DNA of 64,000 nucleotides, taken from the NCBI RefSeq assembly GCF_027409185.1, contig NC_084463.1, positions 159,565,869 to 159,629,868 of the forward strand, given 5' to 3'. A program made the position numbers and the translations under genes. The notes under the pieces are model-generated. The model was not told the origin of the DNA. It saw only the letters and a program-made list of their open reading frames with translations, and did not search any database. Positions 43,469-55,295 of the stretch are shown here, one piece after another (positions within the stretch are counted from its first letter, which is position 1; each line of letters opens with the position of its first letter). The stretch comes from Cynocephalus volans (Eukaryota > Chordata > Mammalia > Dermoptera > Cynocephalidae).

Positions 43469-46219
43469 ATGAGCCCCCTGCTCCGCCGTCTGCTGCTCGC
43501 CGCGCTCCTGCAGCTGGCCCCCGCCCAGGTAAGTGCGTCCCCGACATCCCGCCCGCCCGCGGTGCCCTCTCTCAAGGTTGGCGGAAGTGGGGAAGCGCCG
43601 AGCAGCCTCAGCCCAGGGGATCCACGGGGTCCGGCCTCGAACGCGGGCATCGCGGGGGCCGGGCCGGCCATCCCCGGGAGGTGCCCCTCCCCGCGGGCCA
43701 GCCAGCCAAGACTCGGGGCCACGCCCCCGCCCCACCCCGTCCCCTGACCGCAAGGGGCGGAGCTGCCTCAGTGCCCTCAGGACCAGGTTTGGCGCCCACT
43801 GTTCCCACTCATGACCTGTATCCTCCAGAACAAGCCCGGCCCCCGGGTTTGAAGATTTGACTCCACCTGCAGAGCGCGCCTAGCTGGTCTTGGGCCGGGA
43901 TAGGCCCCAGATGGCTAGGAGAGGAAACGTAAAGCTAGAGCAGTGGCCTCAGGAACAGTGATTTGGAAAGATGTCAGAGAGGAGGTGAAGCCTCCTGACG
44001 CAAGGGCAGAGCCCTGAGGACAGGGACAACCCCTGGTAGAGTGCAACTTCGGTCCACATTTCTTTTCTCCCACAGGCCCCTGTCTCCCAGCCTGATGCCC
44101 CAGGCCACCAGAAGAAAGGTAATAGTTAGAATAACATTGCACTAGCCAGTAGTAAATGAGTTTGCCATCCATTGGCTGTGCTTCTGGGGCTCCTTGTGTC
44201 CATCATTTTGTGTAATCACAACTCTCCTATAAGATGCAAACTATCATTCTATTTCACAGAAGAGGAAACTGAGGCAGTGGGGTTCTGGATAAACAGGGCA
44301 GGAGAAGGCTGGTTGGGAGGGCAGAATGGGAGGACTAGGGGAGGGTGGCTGTGGCTGTGACATGGGGGCTGGGAGGACAGCTGCTGAGAGCAGCTGCAGG
44401 AAACCCAGTGGGTTAACCCTTACCGCTCTGCCCCCAGTGGTGTCATGGATAGACGTGTATGCTCGTGCCACCTGCCAGCCACGGGAGGTAGTGGTGCCTC
44501 TGACTGTGGAACTCATGGGTACGGTGGCCAAACAGCTAGTGCCGAGCTGCGTGACCGTGCAGCGCTGCGGTGGCTGCTGCCCTGACGACGGCCTGGAGTG
44601 TGTGCCCACTGGGCAGCACCAAGTCCGAATGCAGGTACTGGGGCAGGTGGAGCAAGCAGGCTGGGGTGGATGCTGGCACTGTGGGGGCGGGCCCAGCCCA
44701 GAGACTGGTGCGCAGGGGGTTGCAGGGTTGGTGGCCAGGGTCCTGGCTGTTGGGCCAGCTGTTCTCCCTTCAGCCTATGGAGCATCCTCTTTCTCTCTCT
44801 CCCTCTCACTGTTTCTCTCCCTGTTCTCCTGAGCACAGATCCTCATGATCCGGTACCCAAGCAGTCAGCTGGGGGAGATGTCCCTGGAAGAACACAGCCA
44901 ATGTGAATGCAGGTGCCAGCCAGGCCCAACTTCTGAGCTTGCAGAGTCCAGGCTTGGGGGTGTGAGGCAGTGGGGACCGGTTTCTAAAAGGAGAGCCAGG
45001 GGTAGGTCTGGGATCTAGGCAAGAGAATAGGATGCTTGGATTTCCTGATCCTCCTCCTCTTTGTCTCTGTCTCACTTTTCAGACCAAAAAAAAGAGAAAG
45101 TGCTGTGAAGCCAGATAGGTGAGTCTCTTGGGCTCCTGATGAGGTGGGGTTGGAGCCCAGGCCCAGTGCCCAGGATGTAACGGGGGGGAGGGGTGTATGA
45201 GTGAGGAAGCTGTGGTCTCCTCCCCTCTTTCTCTTCCCACCTGTCTCCCCTCTCCCCTTTTCCTCTGCTCCCCAAGTCTGTGTGCTGTCCCAACCCCAGC
45301 TCTGGGAAGACTCTTCCTTCCCGCCCCAGACATGTTGCTTCTCCTCCTAGGGCTGCCACTCCCCACCACCGTCCCCAGCCCCGATCTGTTCCGGGCTGGG
45401 ACTCTGCCCCTGGAGCACCCTCCCCAGCTGACATCACCCATCCCACTCCAGCCCCAGGCCCCTCTGCCCACGCTGCACCCAGCGCCGCCAGCGCCCTGAC
45501 CCCCGGACCTGCCACTGCCGCTGCCGCCGCCGCAGCTTCCTCCGTTGCCAAGGGCGGGGCTTAGAGCTGAACCCAGACACCTGCAGGTGAGGAGTCTGTG
45601 GGGTGGCATTTGTTTGGGAAAGCATCAAGGCCCTGTCCTGGAGCAGGTCCAGGGTGAGCCTGCCAGTGGGAGAAGGGCCAGGGTAGGGGAAGCTGTTGAA
45701 TGTGTTGAGCAAATATTTACCAAGTGTCCGCTGGCACTGGGAGCAGCGTAAACAAGGCTCACATTTTGATGTGGAGCCAGACTCAGGAGAGATGATTCCG
45801 GCAGAGAATGTTGAAGACTGTTGTCAGAGTCACCTTACATCACCTTGGAGAGGTCATAGATCTCCTGGAGGAAGTGACATCTGCCTGGAATAGAAATGAA
45901 GGAGACAGCTTTCCAATTTGCAAAGTCTGGGTCTTCCCAGAAACCCCTGTGGTAGACATTTGCCCTACCTTATGGGCTCTGAGAGGCCAGGGGACGTAAT
46001 AGAACCCTTGCCCGCCCTTGTTTGTGGTGCTTCTCACCACCCCAGACTTCCACAGCCAGGCCCTGGGGCCAGGCCAGGAGGGCTTCCTAGGAGTGTGAGC
46101 AGAGAGTGGCGTTCACAGAAGGTAAGGAGCGAACGAGTCAAGAGCAGCTGGGCTGAGCTCCAGCCAGCATGAGCAGATCCCTTCCTTCTCTCCTCAGGTG
46201 CCGGAAGCTGCGAAGGTGA
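43469..46219 (+). CDS. VEGFB: Vascular endothelial growth factor B
   Basis: Coding exons 43469-43528, 44076-44118, 44438-44634, 44839-44912, 45083-45118 are shared. The VEGF-B186 form continues through exon 45351-45564 (207 aa). The VEGF-B167 form uses the inner acceptor, exon 45452-45586, then 46198-46219 (188 aa). Both lengths equal human. It is a secreted ligand of VEGFR1 and neuropilin-1. A signal peptide (MSPLLRRLLLAALLQLAPAQ) fills exon 1. The cystine-knot domain runs through exons 3-4, with the CVTVQRCGGCCPDDGLEC core. The B167 tail is basic and cysteine-rich and binds heparin (ends CRKLRR); the B186 tail is Pro/Ala/Ser/Thr-rich. The basic RPKKRES exon is in frame. Confidence 0.97.
44195..44280 (-). 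mobile_element. MIR SINE fragment in VEGFB intron 2
   Basis: Reverse MIR text: tgtaatcacaactctcctat, then tttcacagaagaggaaactg and aggcagtgg. Confidence 0.65.
45452..45564 (+). other. VEGFB: VEGFB exon 6 dual-coding stretch (two frames)
   Basis: Two acceptors in exon 6 (before 45351 and before 45452) put the shared 113 bases in different frames. One frame gives the Ala/Pro/Thr tail ending at the TAG at 45562-45564. The other gives the Cys/Arg tail that continues to 45586. Both frames are open across the whole shared stretch, and both match the known human isoforms. Confidence 0.93.
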
Positions 46220-46608
46220 CAGATGGCTTTTCAGACTCAGCGGGGCCACTTGCCTCACAGGCCACACTCCAGTGTGGAAAGCGAGGGGAGCCTGATGAGA
46301 ACAGCCCAGCCCCCCAGACCTCAGCCTGGGCAGAAGCTGTTCCAGGAACTGGGCCTCTCAGAGGGCTCTCCTGTCATCCCTTGTCTCGTTGAGGCTGCCA
46401 TCTAACAGGATGGACAGAGTTGTATGAGGAGACTTGGAGGCTGCAAGACCGTTCATGTGCCAGCTAAGAGGAGAATGGGGTGCTGTTTCCGTTTTTAACC
46501 ACCTTGTGCAAGTGAGCATCTTACAACTGGCTCCTCCCTCCCCTCCCTGAGAAAACCCCAAATAATGGGATTTGGGCATTGGTACAAGAACTGTGACCCC
46601 CAACCCTG

Positions 46609-46614
46609 ATAAAA
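46609..46614 (+). terminator. VEGFB: VEGFB poly(A) signal (GATAAA)
   Basis: The variant hexamer GATAAA lies about 390 bases after the B167 stop. There is no AATAAA in this stretch; ccaaataatgg at about 46558 is not canonical. The assignment rests on position and memory of the human 3' end. Confidence 0.55.
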
Positions 46615-46629
46615 GAGATGGAAGGAGTT

Positions 46630-48500
46630 GTCCTTGCCTGTGTCACTGTTTGTCACTGTCCATGCTGCCTGGTTTGGGCATGAATGTCTGCATCACTGCC
46701 TCCTAGACGCAAAGCATGTCTTACTCTTGTGCAGATGGAGAAATGAGGCCTAAGGCCCCTCAGCCGATCCTGGACAGAGTCAGAATCACGTGTTCATCAC
46801 ATTCATGTTGTTATGGCCAGGCACTGGGGATTTCCCGCCTCCCTGCTTGTCACAAGCGTTCCTTTCTGGAGTGAGATGGCCTGCTATGGCCAGTGAGGTT
46901 GAGGTGGTACCCAGGTCTGCTGAGTAACCTTGGTTGTCATTGCTCCTGTTTTTCTGAGCCTCAGTTTCCAAATGTGCACATGGAGAGAACAGATGATTGC
47001 TGTGGTTGGAGCCCAAGGGCTCAGGAGAAATTTGAGTCTGTTTTCACATAATAGAAAAGAACACCCATTTTCCCTCCTGAGCACAGGGCAGCACTTCAGT
47101 GCTTACTGCTTTTTGCTCCCTGTAGCTTAACTCTAAGGCCTTGCACCTGTCCTGCCCCCACCTCACTCCCCCCGCCTGCGAGGGAAGCACTAAGGTCTGT
47201 GGCTGGTGGGCTTGGTCTGGAAGACAGGCTCCCCCAACCCCGACCCACAGTTTTCTCCACCTTCACCTCCTTGCACCCTAGGGCTCTCCTCATCAGCTGT
47301 GGCCTGAGTCTCACCCGACTTGTCTGATGCAGCCCAAGCTCGGCACCCACCATTCTCCCTACAGCCTCTAGTGCCAGGGCTGAGTGGTGAGGTGGTGGAC
47401 TGACGGCCAACACTGGGCACCAGTGCTTTGCCCAGCTGCAGTAGGACATTTAGGGTCAGAATTAACCCAAAGCAACCACCCTAATGGAGGCTTTCTCTGA
47501 AGTGTTGGGTTGGAGGGTGTGGTCATAATCTTGGTGGCCCAAGGTAGGAGTGGGTTCAACTGGAAGAGAGAATTCCTAACAGTGATTACTGCTTTCAAAT
47601 CATTTTCTCAGCCATGATGTCACTGATCCTGCCATATGCCGTAAAGTTAGGGTGAGACAGATGAGGGTTAGGGCCCTGGAGCTACCACCTCCCACCCACT
47701 TAGCCCCACCAGACATGCACAATGTTCACCGGCACCTCCACGCTTCATCCTCAGTTCGGAGGTCAGCATACTGAATACCTACCTTTTTTTCTTTTCTTAA
47801 TCTGCCTTTTTCAATTGAGGAAATTAGTCCAGAAAGACTCATTGGCCTGGGGATTTGAGCTCAAGTCGGCTGTCTCCCTAAACCTCTAGGTTTAGCTGCC
47901 TCTCAACTGCAGGTTCATTACTTTAGTTGACACGTTTACTGGGGCACCTGGAAATTGGTCTGGTGGGGAACAGGCCCAGCCAGACCACTGCAGTCATGAC
48001 TGCTGTGTGCGGCAGGTGGAGATGGACCTGGATGCTGAAAGAAGAGGGAAGGAGCATGCGCTGTAGGACCGGGCCTGGCGCGGCACAGCGTCTCAGTCCT
48101 TCAGGTGGCCTGGGGGGTGGCTGTTATCGAGCCCCTTTACAAGCCAAATTCTTCCAGGCAAGGAACTTGCTCAAGGTCACACGACCAGTCAGTGAGTGGC
48201 AGACCCGGAGTTCAAACCCAAGTCTCGCTCTGAAGCTCAGGCTCTTTCCACAGCAACTGACTGAGGCTTGGGGGTCACGAAGAGGCCAAGAGCAAGCAGG
48301 AGACCCGGCTGGGGGCGACATAAAATGGCGCCACAAGACCCCCTCCGGGAACCCACGCCCACCTGACCTTAAAGTCACCTCGGCCGGAAGAGCTTTCAGC
48401 TCTTTCGGAAGTCACTTCCACCTACCCTCAAAGACTACCGCCCCGCCAGAAGTGACGCACGAGTCACGCGGCGGCGCGGGAGGCTGAGCTAGGGGTGAAG
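46630..48500. other. VEGFB-FKBP2 intergenic stretch
   Basis: Unique sequence with one antisense MIR fragment (about 48140-48255). CpG-rich from about 48300 on. No convincing gene is seen. Confidence 0.5.
48140..48255 (-). mobile_element. MIR SINE fragment
   Basis: Reverse MIR text: aacttgctcaaggtcacacg, then gtcagtgagtggcagacccg and gagttcaaacccaagtc. Confidence 0.7.
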
Positions 48501-48529
48501 CCGCGCCAGCAAGCGGGTGGCAGCGGGTT

Positions 48530-48645
48530 TCGCATTGTCCAATGAGGGAGGGCGGCGTGGCTCGGCCTGGTAGCGGCGGGGACGCGCCTGCGCAGAGGTG
48601 GCAGCACGACCGGGGTTGACTCCGGGGGCGCGGCGAGGAGGTGAG
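48530..48645 (+). promoter_or_regulatory. FKBP2: FKBP2 promoter and non-coding exon 1
   Basis: CCAAT box at 48539, an NRF1-like cgcctgcgcag at about 48585, and a donor (gaggag|gtgagc) at 48640/48641 that ends a probable non-coding exon. The coding exon is entered through the ccgcag acceptor at 49867. Confidence 0.6.
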
Positions 48646-48814
48646 CGGGGGCCACAGCCCGGGCTGGGGGGAGCCGGGGTGCAAGAGGGCAGGCTGGATC
48701 AGGCCGGGCAGAAGCGGGTCGGGGCTCCGAGTGTCAACGAGAAATAGGTGACAAGGAAATTGGGGGTTGGGGTCGGAGCTGTTTGGAGATGCCGCAGGGG
48801 GAGGGTTCTCACGC

Positions 48815-49135
48815 CGCACGGGGCGGAGCCCTGCGAATCGGGGCGGGACGTGGGACAGAGACGGGTGGGACCTCCGTGCTGGTGCCAGTGGAGGGCGGAG
48901 CTCGGCAGTTGGGGGCGGAGCTAGGACCGGTGGGGGGCGGAGCCCGGCTCCTGGAGGAGGAGCTGGAACAGGTGGAAGGCGGGGCGTCGGGTCTGGAGAC
49001 CGAGGGGGACGGAGCCCAGGCGCTGGGGGCGGGATTTCCGTCGGTGAGTGGCGTGGCAAAGGGGCCTAGTTCTGTCGGGGGCGGGGCCGCAGGGCCGGGG
49101 GCGGGACTACGCTCCTTAAAGGGCGGGGCCAAGGA
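48815..49135 (+). repeat. Irregular GC-box array in FKBP2 intron 1
   Basis: About ten GGGCGG-type boxes lie in 310 bases (near 48821, 48841, 48892, 48912, 48934, 48978, 49028, 49077, 49098, 49121), often followed by AGC or GGCC, with irregular 15-50 base gaps. It reads as a diverged tandem array or a cluster of SP1/KLF sites. A long open frame across it is a composition artefact. Confidence 0.6.
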
Positions 49136-49871
49136 GCCAAGCGAAGGGCTAGGCCAGAGCAATGGCCCGGGGCGTCCGCGCGGGGGCGGTCTCCGTGGTG
49201 GCAGGGCCTGGGGACGGGGTAGGCCGAGAACTCCCCCCGGAGAGGTGGTGTGGGTGGAGCGGGCTGGGCGGCCGGCCGACACAGGGCCAGTCTGGATACC
49301 CCGGAGACCCCCGAGGGCTCAGAGCTGGGGCGGCGCCCCGGGCGGAGGTACAGGGCCGGGCTGGGGGGTACCTCCGGAGGATCGGAGCTCCCCGGAGCCA
49401 CCCAGCGGGGATGTGTGGGTGCCTCGGGGCCGACCCCCTGCAGCAGCCGCAGAGGTGTGGGTGTGCTGGGCCGGGGGCAGCTGGGTGTGGCGTGAGTGGG
49501 GCCGCCCGGTCGGGGCAACTGCTGTGCAGTCAGATAGAGTCTGGACTTTGCGTAAAGGGACGGGTGGGAATTGAAGAGCGCAGGTGGGGACCAGGAGGGA
49601 GGGAAGGTTTGGGGGTGAGCAAAGGGGTGGGGCCCTGGCTGCTGTGGCCTCCCCTGACCCCCTCTCCCCGCTGCTGGGGTCCTCGGCCAAGCCCCCTTCT
49701 CACTGGACTGGTAAGTGTGGCCACGGAGCCCGGGGGAGAGGGCGGTGACCCGGGACAAGGGGATCCCGAGGGGCAGGCAAGGTACTACGGTGGGGGCTCG
49801 TACCTGCCCGTGTTCCATGCCTTCCCCGCCCTCCTCCCGGTCGGTCGGTCGGGGTCTGTGCCCGCAGAGAC

Positions 49872-51174
49872 ATGAGGCTGAGCTGGGTCCTGACAGTACT
49901 GTCCATCTGCCTGAGCACCCTGGCCTCGGCCACGGGGGCCGAGGGCAAACGGAAGCTGCAGATCGGGGTCAAGAAGCGGGTGGACCACTGTCCCATCAAA
50001 TCTCGCAAGGGGGACGTCCTGCACATGCACTACACGGTAAGGGGCGGAGCTTTGGGGGTGGGGCTTCTGGGGACCAGAAAGGATTTGGAAGTCGGTTCCT
50101 CCACCAACCAGGGGGGTGACTTTGGCAAATCCCCTCTCCCTCTCAGCCAGTTTCCATGGTTCTATCTTGCCTTTCATTGTCTACTCCCCCGGTAGGCACC
50201 AGCAGGCAGTGACAGTGTACTGTGGGCTACCCAAGGCTCTGTCCCCTTCAATGACTATGATTGTCAATGCTATGGGGGCCAGCCTGATGGGGAGAACAGC
50301 TCAGGGTGGTCAGGAGTGGTCCCCTCCTTCTCACTGGCCTTCCCACTGTCCCACAGGGAAAGCTGGAAGATGGGACGGAGTTTGACAGCAGCCTGCCCCA
50401 GAACCAGCCCTTTGTCTTCTCCCTTGGCACGGGCCAGGTCATCAAGGGCTGGGATCAGGGGCTACTGGGGTGAGTTGGGAACAGGAGGGAAGAGGGTTGG
50501 GGGGGGCATGCATGGATATGGTCCAGGATGTGAGCTGTGGGAGGCAAGCCCTAGGGGTGGGGCAGGGGGCCTGGGTGCTGCCATGTGCTGAGCATGTATC
50601 TTCCCACAGGATGTGTGAGGGGGAAAAGCGGAAGCTGGTGATCCCATCAGAGCTGGGTAAGAGGCCCTTCCTGAGAGGCTATAGAGGGGTTTGGGGTGTG
50701 TGGGAAGGGTAAAGGCTGCTTCAGCCTCTCATAGGTCTGCATCCTATTCCCTCATTACAATACATGCCTCTTCCAAGTGCTTGTGTCCAGCAGTGAGGAC
50801 AGGGCAAGACCCTCAGCTGTAGTTCCCACCCTCTGCTGTCTGCCATGCATTTGGCATCCTCTCCCATTCCCATTATACCTCCATTTCTGGCCTTCTTGCT
50901 GCCTGGCTGGCTGCAGAACACTCCTCCCTTTTCCTGAACTGGAAGAGAGCCTGCCGTAGCTCACTATTTCTTTGTGCATCTTTAACAGGGTATGGAGAGC
51001 GGGGAGCTCCTCCAAAGATTCCAGGTAATATAACTTCTTATCCTCCATCTCCTGCAGCCATTCCCTCTCCCCGTGGCCCTAGTTCACATCTTAGCCCACT
51101 TCTCCCCTACAGGTGGTGCAACTCTGGTGTTTGAAGTGGAGCTGCTCAAAATCGAGCGACGTTCAGAACTGTAG
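49872..51174 (+). CDS. FKBP2: FKBP prolyl isomerase 2 (FKBP13), ER
   Basis: Five coding exons: 49872-50036, 50357-50469, 50610-50656, 50989-51024, 51113-51174; 423 nt, 140 aa, two residues shorter than human in the signal peptide. It is a peptidyl-prolyl cis-trans isomerase of the ER that binds FK506. The signal peptide is [20 protein letters not shown]. The FKBP fold follows, with the [39 protein letters not shown] and [13 protein letters not shown] motifs. The C-terminus is ..RRSEL, close to the human RTEL and to KDEL-like retention tails. Every intron is GT-AG and each exon is short. Confidence 0.97.
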
Positions 51175-51651
51175 CCAGAGTGGGGAGGGGCAGGGAGAGA
51201 GGCCTTCATCAGGGACCAGACTGTTTAAAAAAAACAAAAAAACTTAAAAAAAACCCAAGGAGTGAGCCTGTGTTTGTTTGTGGGCCCTGGGAGACTTAGA
51301 ACACAGCTTCAGCCTACCGACTCCTTCAGCATCCCCCCACCCTCACCCTTTTCTCCTTTCCTGACTGCAGAGTGTTGGGGTCTAGGCTCAATGGCATGGT
51401 GGATCTTGCCCAGAGGGAAAAAGGAATGTTCCTTCCTGCCAACAGCAATAGCACCCTCCCCCTGCAGTTCCCCAGCCACTTCCAGCTCCTGGTCTGGGAA
51501 TCAGTACTGGGCTATCGTCATGGCTACATGGCCCTCAGGAAGGCCTGTGGTCACCTGGGGAGAAGCTGAGCTGGCAGCAGTTGTAGAGCAGTGTGTCCCC
51601 CCCAAAAGAGACCAGCCGGGCTTGTTAGTTGCACCAAAGGCATATCCTAGC

Positions 51652-51657
51652 TTTATT
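51652..51657 (-). terminator. PPP1R14B: PPP1R14B poly(A) signal
   Basis: AATAAA on the minus strand, about 240 bases past the stop at 51895. A second AATAAA-like run lies nearer the stop (about 51710). Confidence 0.65.
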
Positions 51658-51894
51658 AAAGGACCCGCGCTGCAGTCAATATAAAAACACAAAAAGTCCC
51701 ATCAGTTTAATAATAAAAAACCCCAAAAATGGAAAACTGAGGGGGCAGGGGAAGAGGCCCCTGGGCCAGGGGCATGGGGAGCCCTGCTCATGGCACCAGG
51801 CCTGGCTGCAGGGTCCCCTGGTATTGCTGTTGCTATGAGGTCGGGGGGCAGCGATTGTCCTGTGGGAGCCACCATTCATCTGGGTCCGGGACCC

Positions 51895-53830
51895 TTACTT
51901 CTTCTGGGGTGTGCTCAGCTTCTGCATGCCCCGGATCTTGTCCAGCAGGCCAGAGATGAAGGCCTGGACGAGAGGGTAGACATTAGAGAGACCAGACCCC
52001 AAGAAGGCAGGAGCCCAGACTCCCCTCACCCCACTCTCTGAGGAAACCACTTACCTCAGTGGGTTTGTAACAGTCAACCAGCAGCTCCTAGGGAGGAATG
52101 AGGGGGAGGAGGGATTAAGTGCACAGTGAGTTCTCAGGAATGGGGGCCTAGAGTTCACCTATACTCACTTCCAAGATACTGTGGCCACTCTGAGGCACAG
52201 GAGATGCCAAAGCCACTTCACAGCTGGGTAAGTACCATTGGCCCCATTTGCTGGAACCAGAAGCTGAGGCTAAGGTCACAGAGTTAGCCGACTCAGAAAA
52301 AAACCTGGCTCGAGATCCTCACCTCTCCAAGCCTCACTGTCTCTAGGCAGCCTCCTGTTGCCCCTCCCCCAGCCCCCTCTCACCTTGACCCTGGCAGCCC
52401 GGGTATCGTCACTCTCCATGTCCAGAAGCTCATCCACATCAATCTCCAGCTCTGGGATCTCTTCTTCCTTGGGTGGGGGTGGGGAGGAAGGAGAGACAAG
52501 AGCCTGAGTTGGGAGAGAAGGTATGAGAGGGGCTCTCTGGTTGAAATCCCTGCCTACCTCAGGAGGAGCCCAGCCCTCTCTGCCCAGCAGACAACGGCAG
52601 CTGTTCCGAGGAGGAAAACAGATCAAGCCCGTGCCAAGGCAAATTGCCCAATGGGGGGAGCTGCCTGTCCCTGCCAGTGGGCACCCTGGGTGCCAGACAA
52701 GGCCAGACAGCGAGGATTGCAGACCTTGGGCTGGGAACCTGGCAGATGTGTCTCCCCAACATCCGGACCCCCCATCTCACCAGAACACCGATGGAGCCAG
52801 CTGTCCCAGCTCATCACAACCCCCTCCCCTCCCCCAAACACCTGTCACAGCTTCCCTGGAGTGAGGAGGAAGTAAAGGGTGAGGGGTCAGTGGGAAGGAC
52901 CCAGGCCTAGTAAAGGGGAAACAAAGAGCCCATGCTTTGGTGAGGGAGGGGGTGCCTCCCCCCTCCCAAAGCAGCTACCCTGTTTGGAGCCAGCTGCATT
53001 CCAGGGCTGGGCTAGAGTAGGCAGCACAGGGCAAACCCACTCCTCCACCCTGCCCCCCGGGGCCTGAGTCACCATCTGAGCGACCAGGGAGTCATGGGGT
53101 GGAGAACCAGAGCCCAGAGAGCAAGCTAGCTTGCCTACAAGCTAAGATGGAGCTCCAGGCTAGCCCATTAGAATAGCCAGACCCTTTACACTACCCCCCC
53201 ATCAACCAGACTAGGGCCTTTTAACCTGGGTCACGGCTACCTGGCACTAAGTAGGTTAGGCCTCCTCCAGTGTTAGCCCAGGCAACCCCCTGCCTCCTGC
53301 CCCAAACCCAGGCTATCCTTTGAGATTTCTGGAGGACACCAAGCTTGACCCGGGAAGTAGCATGAGGGAGGCAGGGTCTGAGGCAGCAGAGAAGCCAGGA
53401 GTGACTTAAGTCAGACAAGAGCAAACATTGGGGGCGGGGAGTGCAGAGAGGAGCGGAGCGCGGGGAAGCGGAGCGTCCATTGACTCCGGTGACAGAAGGA
53501 CTCACGGTGGGGTTCCCGGGCGGTCTGACTCGGGACAGATTTTAGGGTGTCGGCGCGGGGTGGGGAACACACCTGGCAGTCGTAGAGGCGCGTGAGCTGT
53601 TCCAGAATCCACTCCTCCAGGTTGAGGCGCTTCCGTAGCTCCTTGCGGTCGTACTTGACGGTGACCTTCCCTTGGCGCCTCACTGGGCCCTCGTCGTCCG
53701 CGCCACCGGGTCCCTCGCCTGCGGCCCCAGGGGGACTCTGAAAGTAGACGCGGGGCCCTGGGCCGCCACCGCCCGGCCCGGGGACTGGGGCCGCCAACGC
53801 CGCGCCCCCCGCGGGGCCGCTGTCCGCCAT
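51895..53830 (-). CDS. PPP1R14B: Protein phosphatase 1 regulatory inhibitor subunit 14B (PHI-1)
   Basis: Four coding exons on the minus strand: 53573-53830, 52384-52467, 52055-52087, 51895-51963; 444 nt, 147 aa, as in human. It is a CPI-17-family inhibitor of PP1/myosin phosphatase, made potent by PKC or ROCK phosphorylation at Thr57. That Thr is present in RRQGKVTVKYDRKELRKR. The N-terminus is glycine/proline-rich and disordered, the inhibitory helical domain follows (NLEEWILEQLTRLYDCQ, then EEEIPELEIDVDELLDMESDD), and the end is STPQKK. The start Met lies in cgccATGg and the CDS is GC-rich in exon 1. It is convergent with FKBP2. Confidence 0.97.
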
Positions 53831-53839
53831 GGCGGCCGA

Positions 53840-54750
53840 CGGGGCCACGTGCGCGCGTCGGGCCCCTCCCTGAGCCACCGCCTCCGGGACGCCCGCCGGC
53901 TGGCTCCGGGCCGCTGGCTCGGGTTAGCTCGCGGGCTCGGATCCGCGCGGCTCCGCGGCGAGGGCGGCGGCGGGGGCACCCGGGGGCAGCTGCAGCATGC
54001 GGAGCCCCCGGGCCTGGCCTGGCCGCGCCCCGCCCCCTCCCCGCCGATCCGCCCGCCCTTTGTCCCCCGCGGCCGCCGCCCGAGCCGCCGCCGCCGAAGC
54101 CGCTTTCTCTGTCTAGCTCTCTTCCTCCGCCCCCCGACCACACCCCCTTAAAGGGCCAGCCCCGCTCTGGGCTCCTCACCCCCACCCCGCCCCCGGGCAA
54201 GGGCTACGGGAGGTTCTCTTCGGCAGGGATTTTGGCTAGGCTGTCCGCATCTCCCCTAATTTAACCTTTCGGCCCCAAACCCAGGCATTCTAGGCGCCTG
54301 GTACCAGGGTTTGCGCTCCTGGAAAGACCCTAGTTTTCACTGGACCCTACCTCATTCTGCCCTCATTGAGGCAGGAACGGGGGCCATGTGGGAGTGGAAG
54401 GGAGTGGGCACTGCGTGCGGGGCGGGGATCCGGTGAGGACACGTGGTGGGACCCGATGTCGGGGTCCTCCGGCTGTTGGCCAGCAAGGGGCTAGCGGGCT
54501 TCTTTCGCGCGGACCAGCACGTGGACCGGGCTCCCGGGGATGGAGGAGTGAGAAAGCAGGGCAGGAGCTGCCCGGGTCCCCAGACACCCTACTCGGCGGG
54601 GTCCCACGCCCCCCACGGAAGAAGCTACGGTGGGGATTGAGCAGAGCCGGCCGTCCGGTCAGAAGGGCCAGACCCGATGCAGCCACCGCCCACCGGCCAA
54701 GATGGCGGCGGGGAGAGCACTGTGGGAAATGTAGTTCTCGGGGCCTGCCC
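53840..54750. promoter_or_regulatory. PPP1R14B CpG island with YY1 and ZNF143-type sites
   Basis: GC-rich block upstream of PPP1R14B. At its far side, AAGATGGCGGC (54699-54709, YY1 type) sits next to a ZNF143/THAP11-type motif (gcactgtgggaaatgtagtt, 54717-54736). That pair usually marks a strong, often divergent, start site. On the plus strand it could drive a non-coding RNA antisense to PPP1R14B, as annotated in human; no exon structure can be shown here. Confidence 0.6.
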
Positions 54751-55009
54751 CGCGTGGCCGCCCCTCCCCCGCGGCGAGCCCGGGCGGGGCAGCGCAAACT
54801 TGTTTGGGGCGCCCGTCGACGTGTGTGTACAAAGGAGGAAACTCAGACGCAAAGCGTTGGGAAGTGGGGGAGCCGGGACTGATGACAATAAAGATAATAA
54901 TAACAGCGTTTACCGGGACCCCCACCCAGTCGGTTCCACCGTGAGGGTACCGCAGTTTTCTCCCGCAGATCCTCTCTCTGTGGCTCCTCTGTTCTTCACA
55001 TCTCACTGG

Positions 55010-55295
55010 CCCACCTCTCATGAGCAGACCGTGCATCCCATTCCTTCACCCTGTCTGATATTCTGCATCTTAAAATTGTCTCATTCATTCGTTATCTGTC
55101 TCCCACTTCTAGATTGCGAGCTGCATGAAGCTGAGCTTGTGCAGACGTTGTGCGGACGTTGTTCGGACCTTGGTCGCTGATGCCCAGGCTCGAGTCTGCT
55201 TGCACGTCTTCAAACCCATGTGTATTAGGCAAATTACCCAGTTCCTGCTGAATCCCAGCACCTAGAACTGTGTCAGAGAGCGAAAGAATGAATGG
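55010..55295 (+). mobile_element. L2 LINE 3' fragment
   Basis: Contains atctgtctcccacttctaga, then cccagcacctagaactgtgt and agaatgaatgg, the order of the L2 3' end. Diverged. Confidence 0.5.

Noticed and set aside
42853-43722. 289-residue minus-strand open frame at the VEGFB island
   Set aside because: Composition effect of the CpG island; low-complexity Gly/Ala/Arg/Pro and overlapping frames on both strands.
45083-45118. Apparent frameshift in the A-rich VEGFB exon 5
   Set aside because: Counting the eight A's shows the frame reads R-P-K-K-R-E-S-A-V-K-P-D and joins exon 6 correctly.
48783-49574. 263-residue open frame in FKBP2 intron 1
   Set aside because: Gly/Pro/Arg-rich low-complexity product of the GC-box array; overlapping open frames exist on the other strand, and no domain is recognisable.
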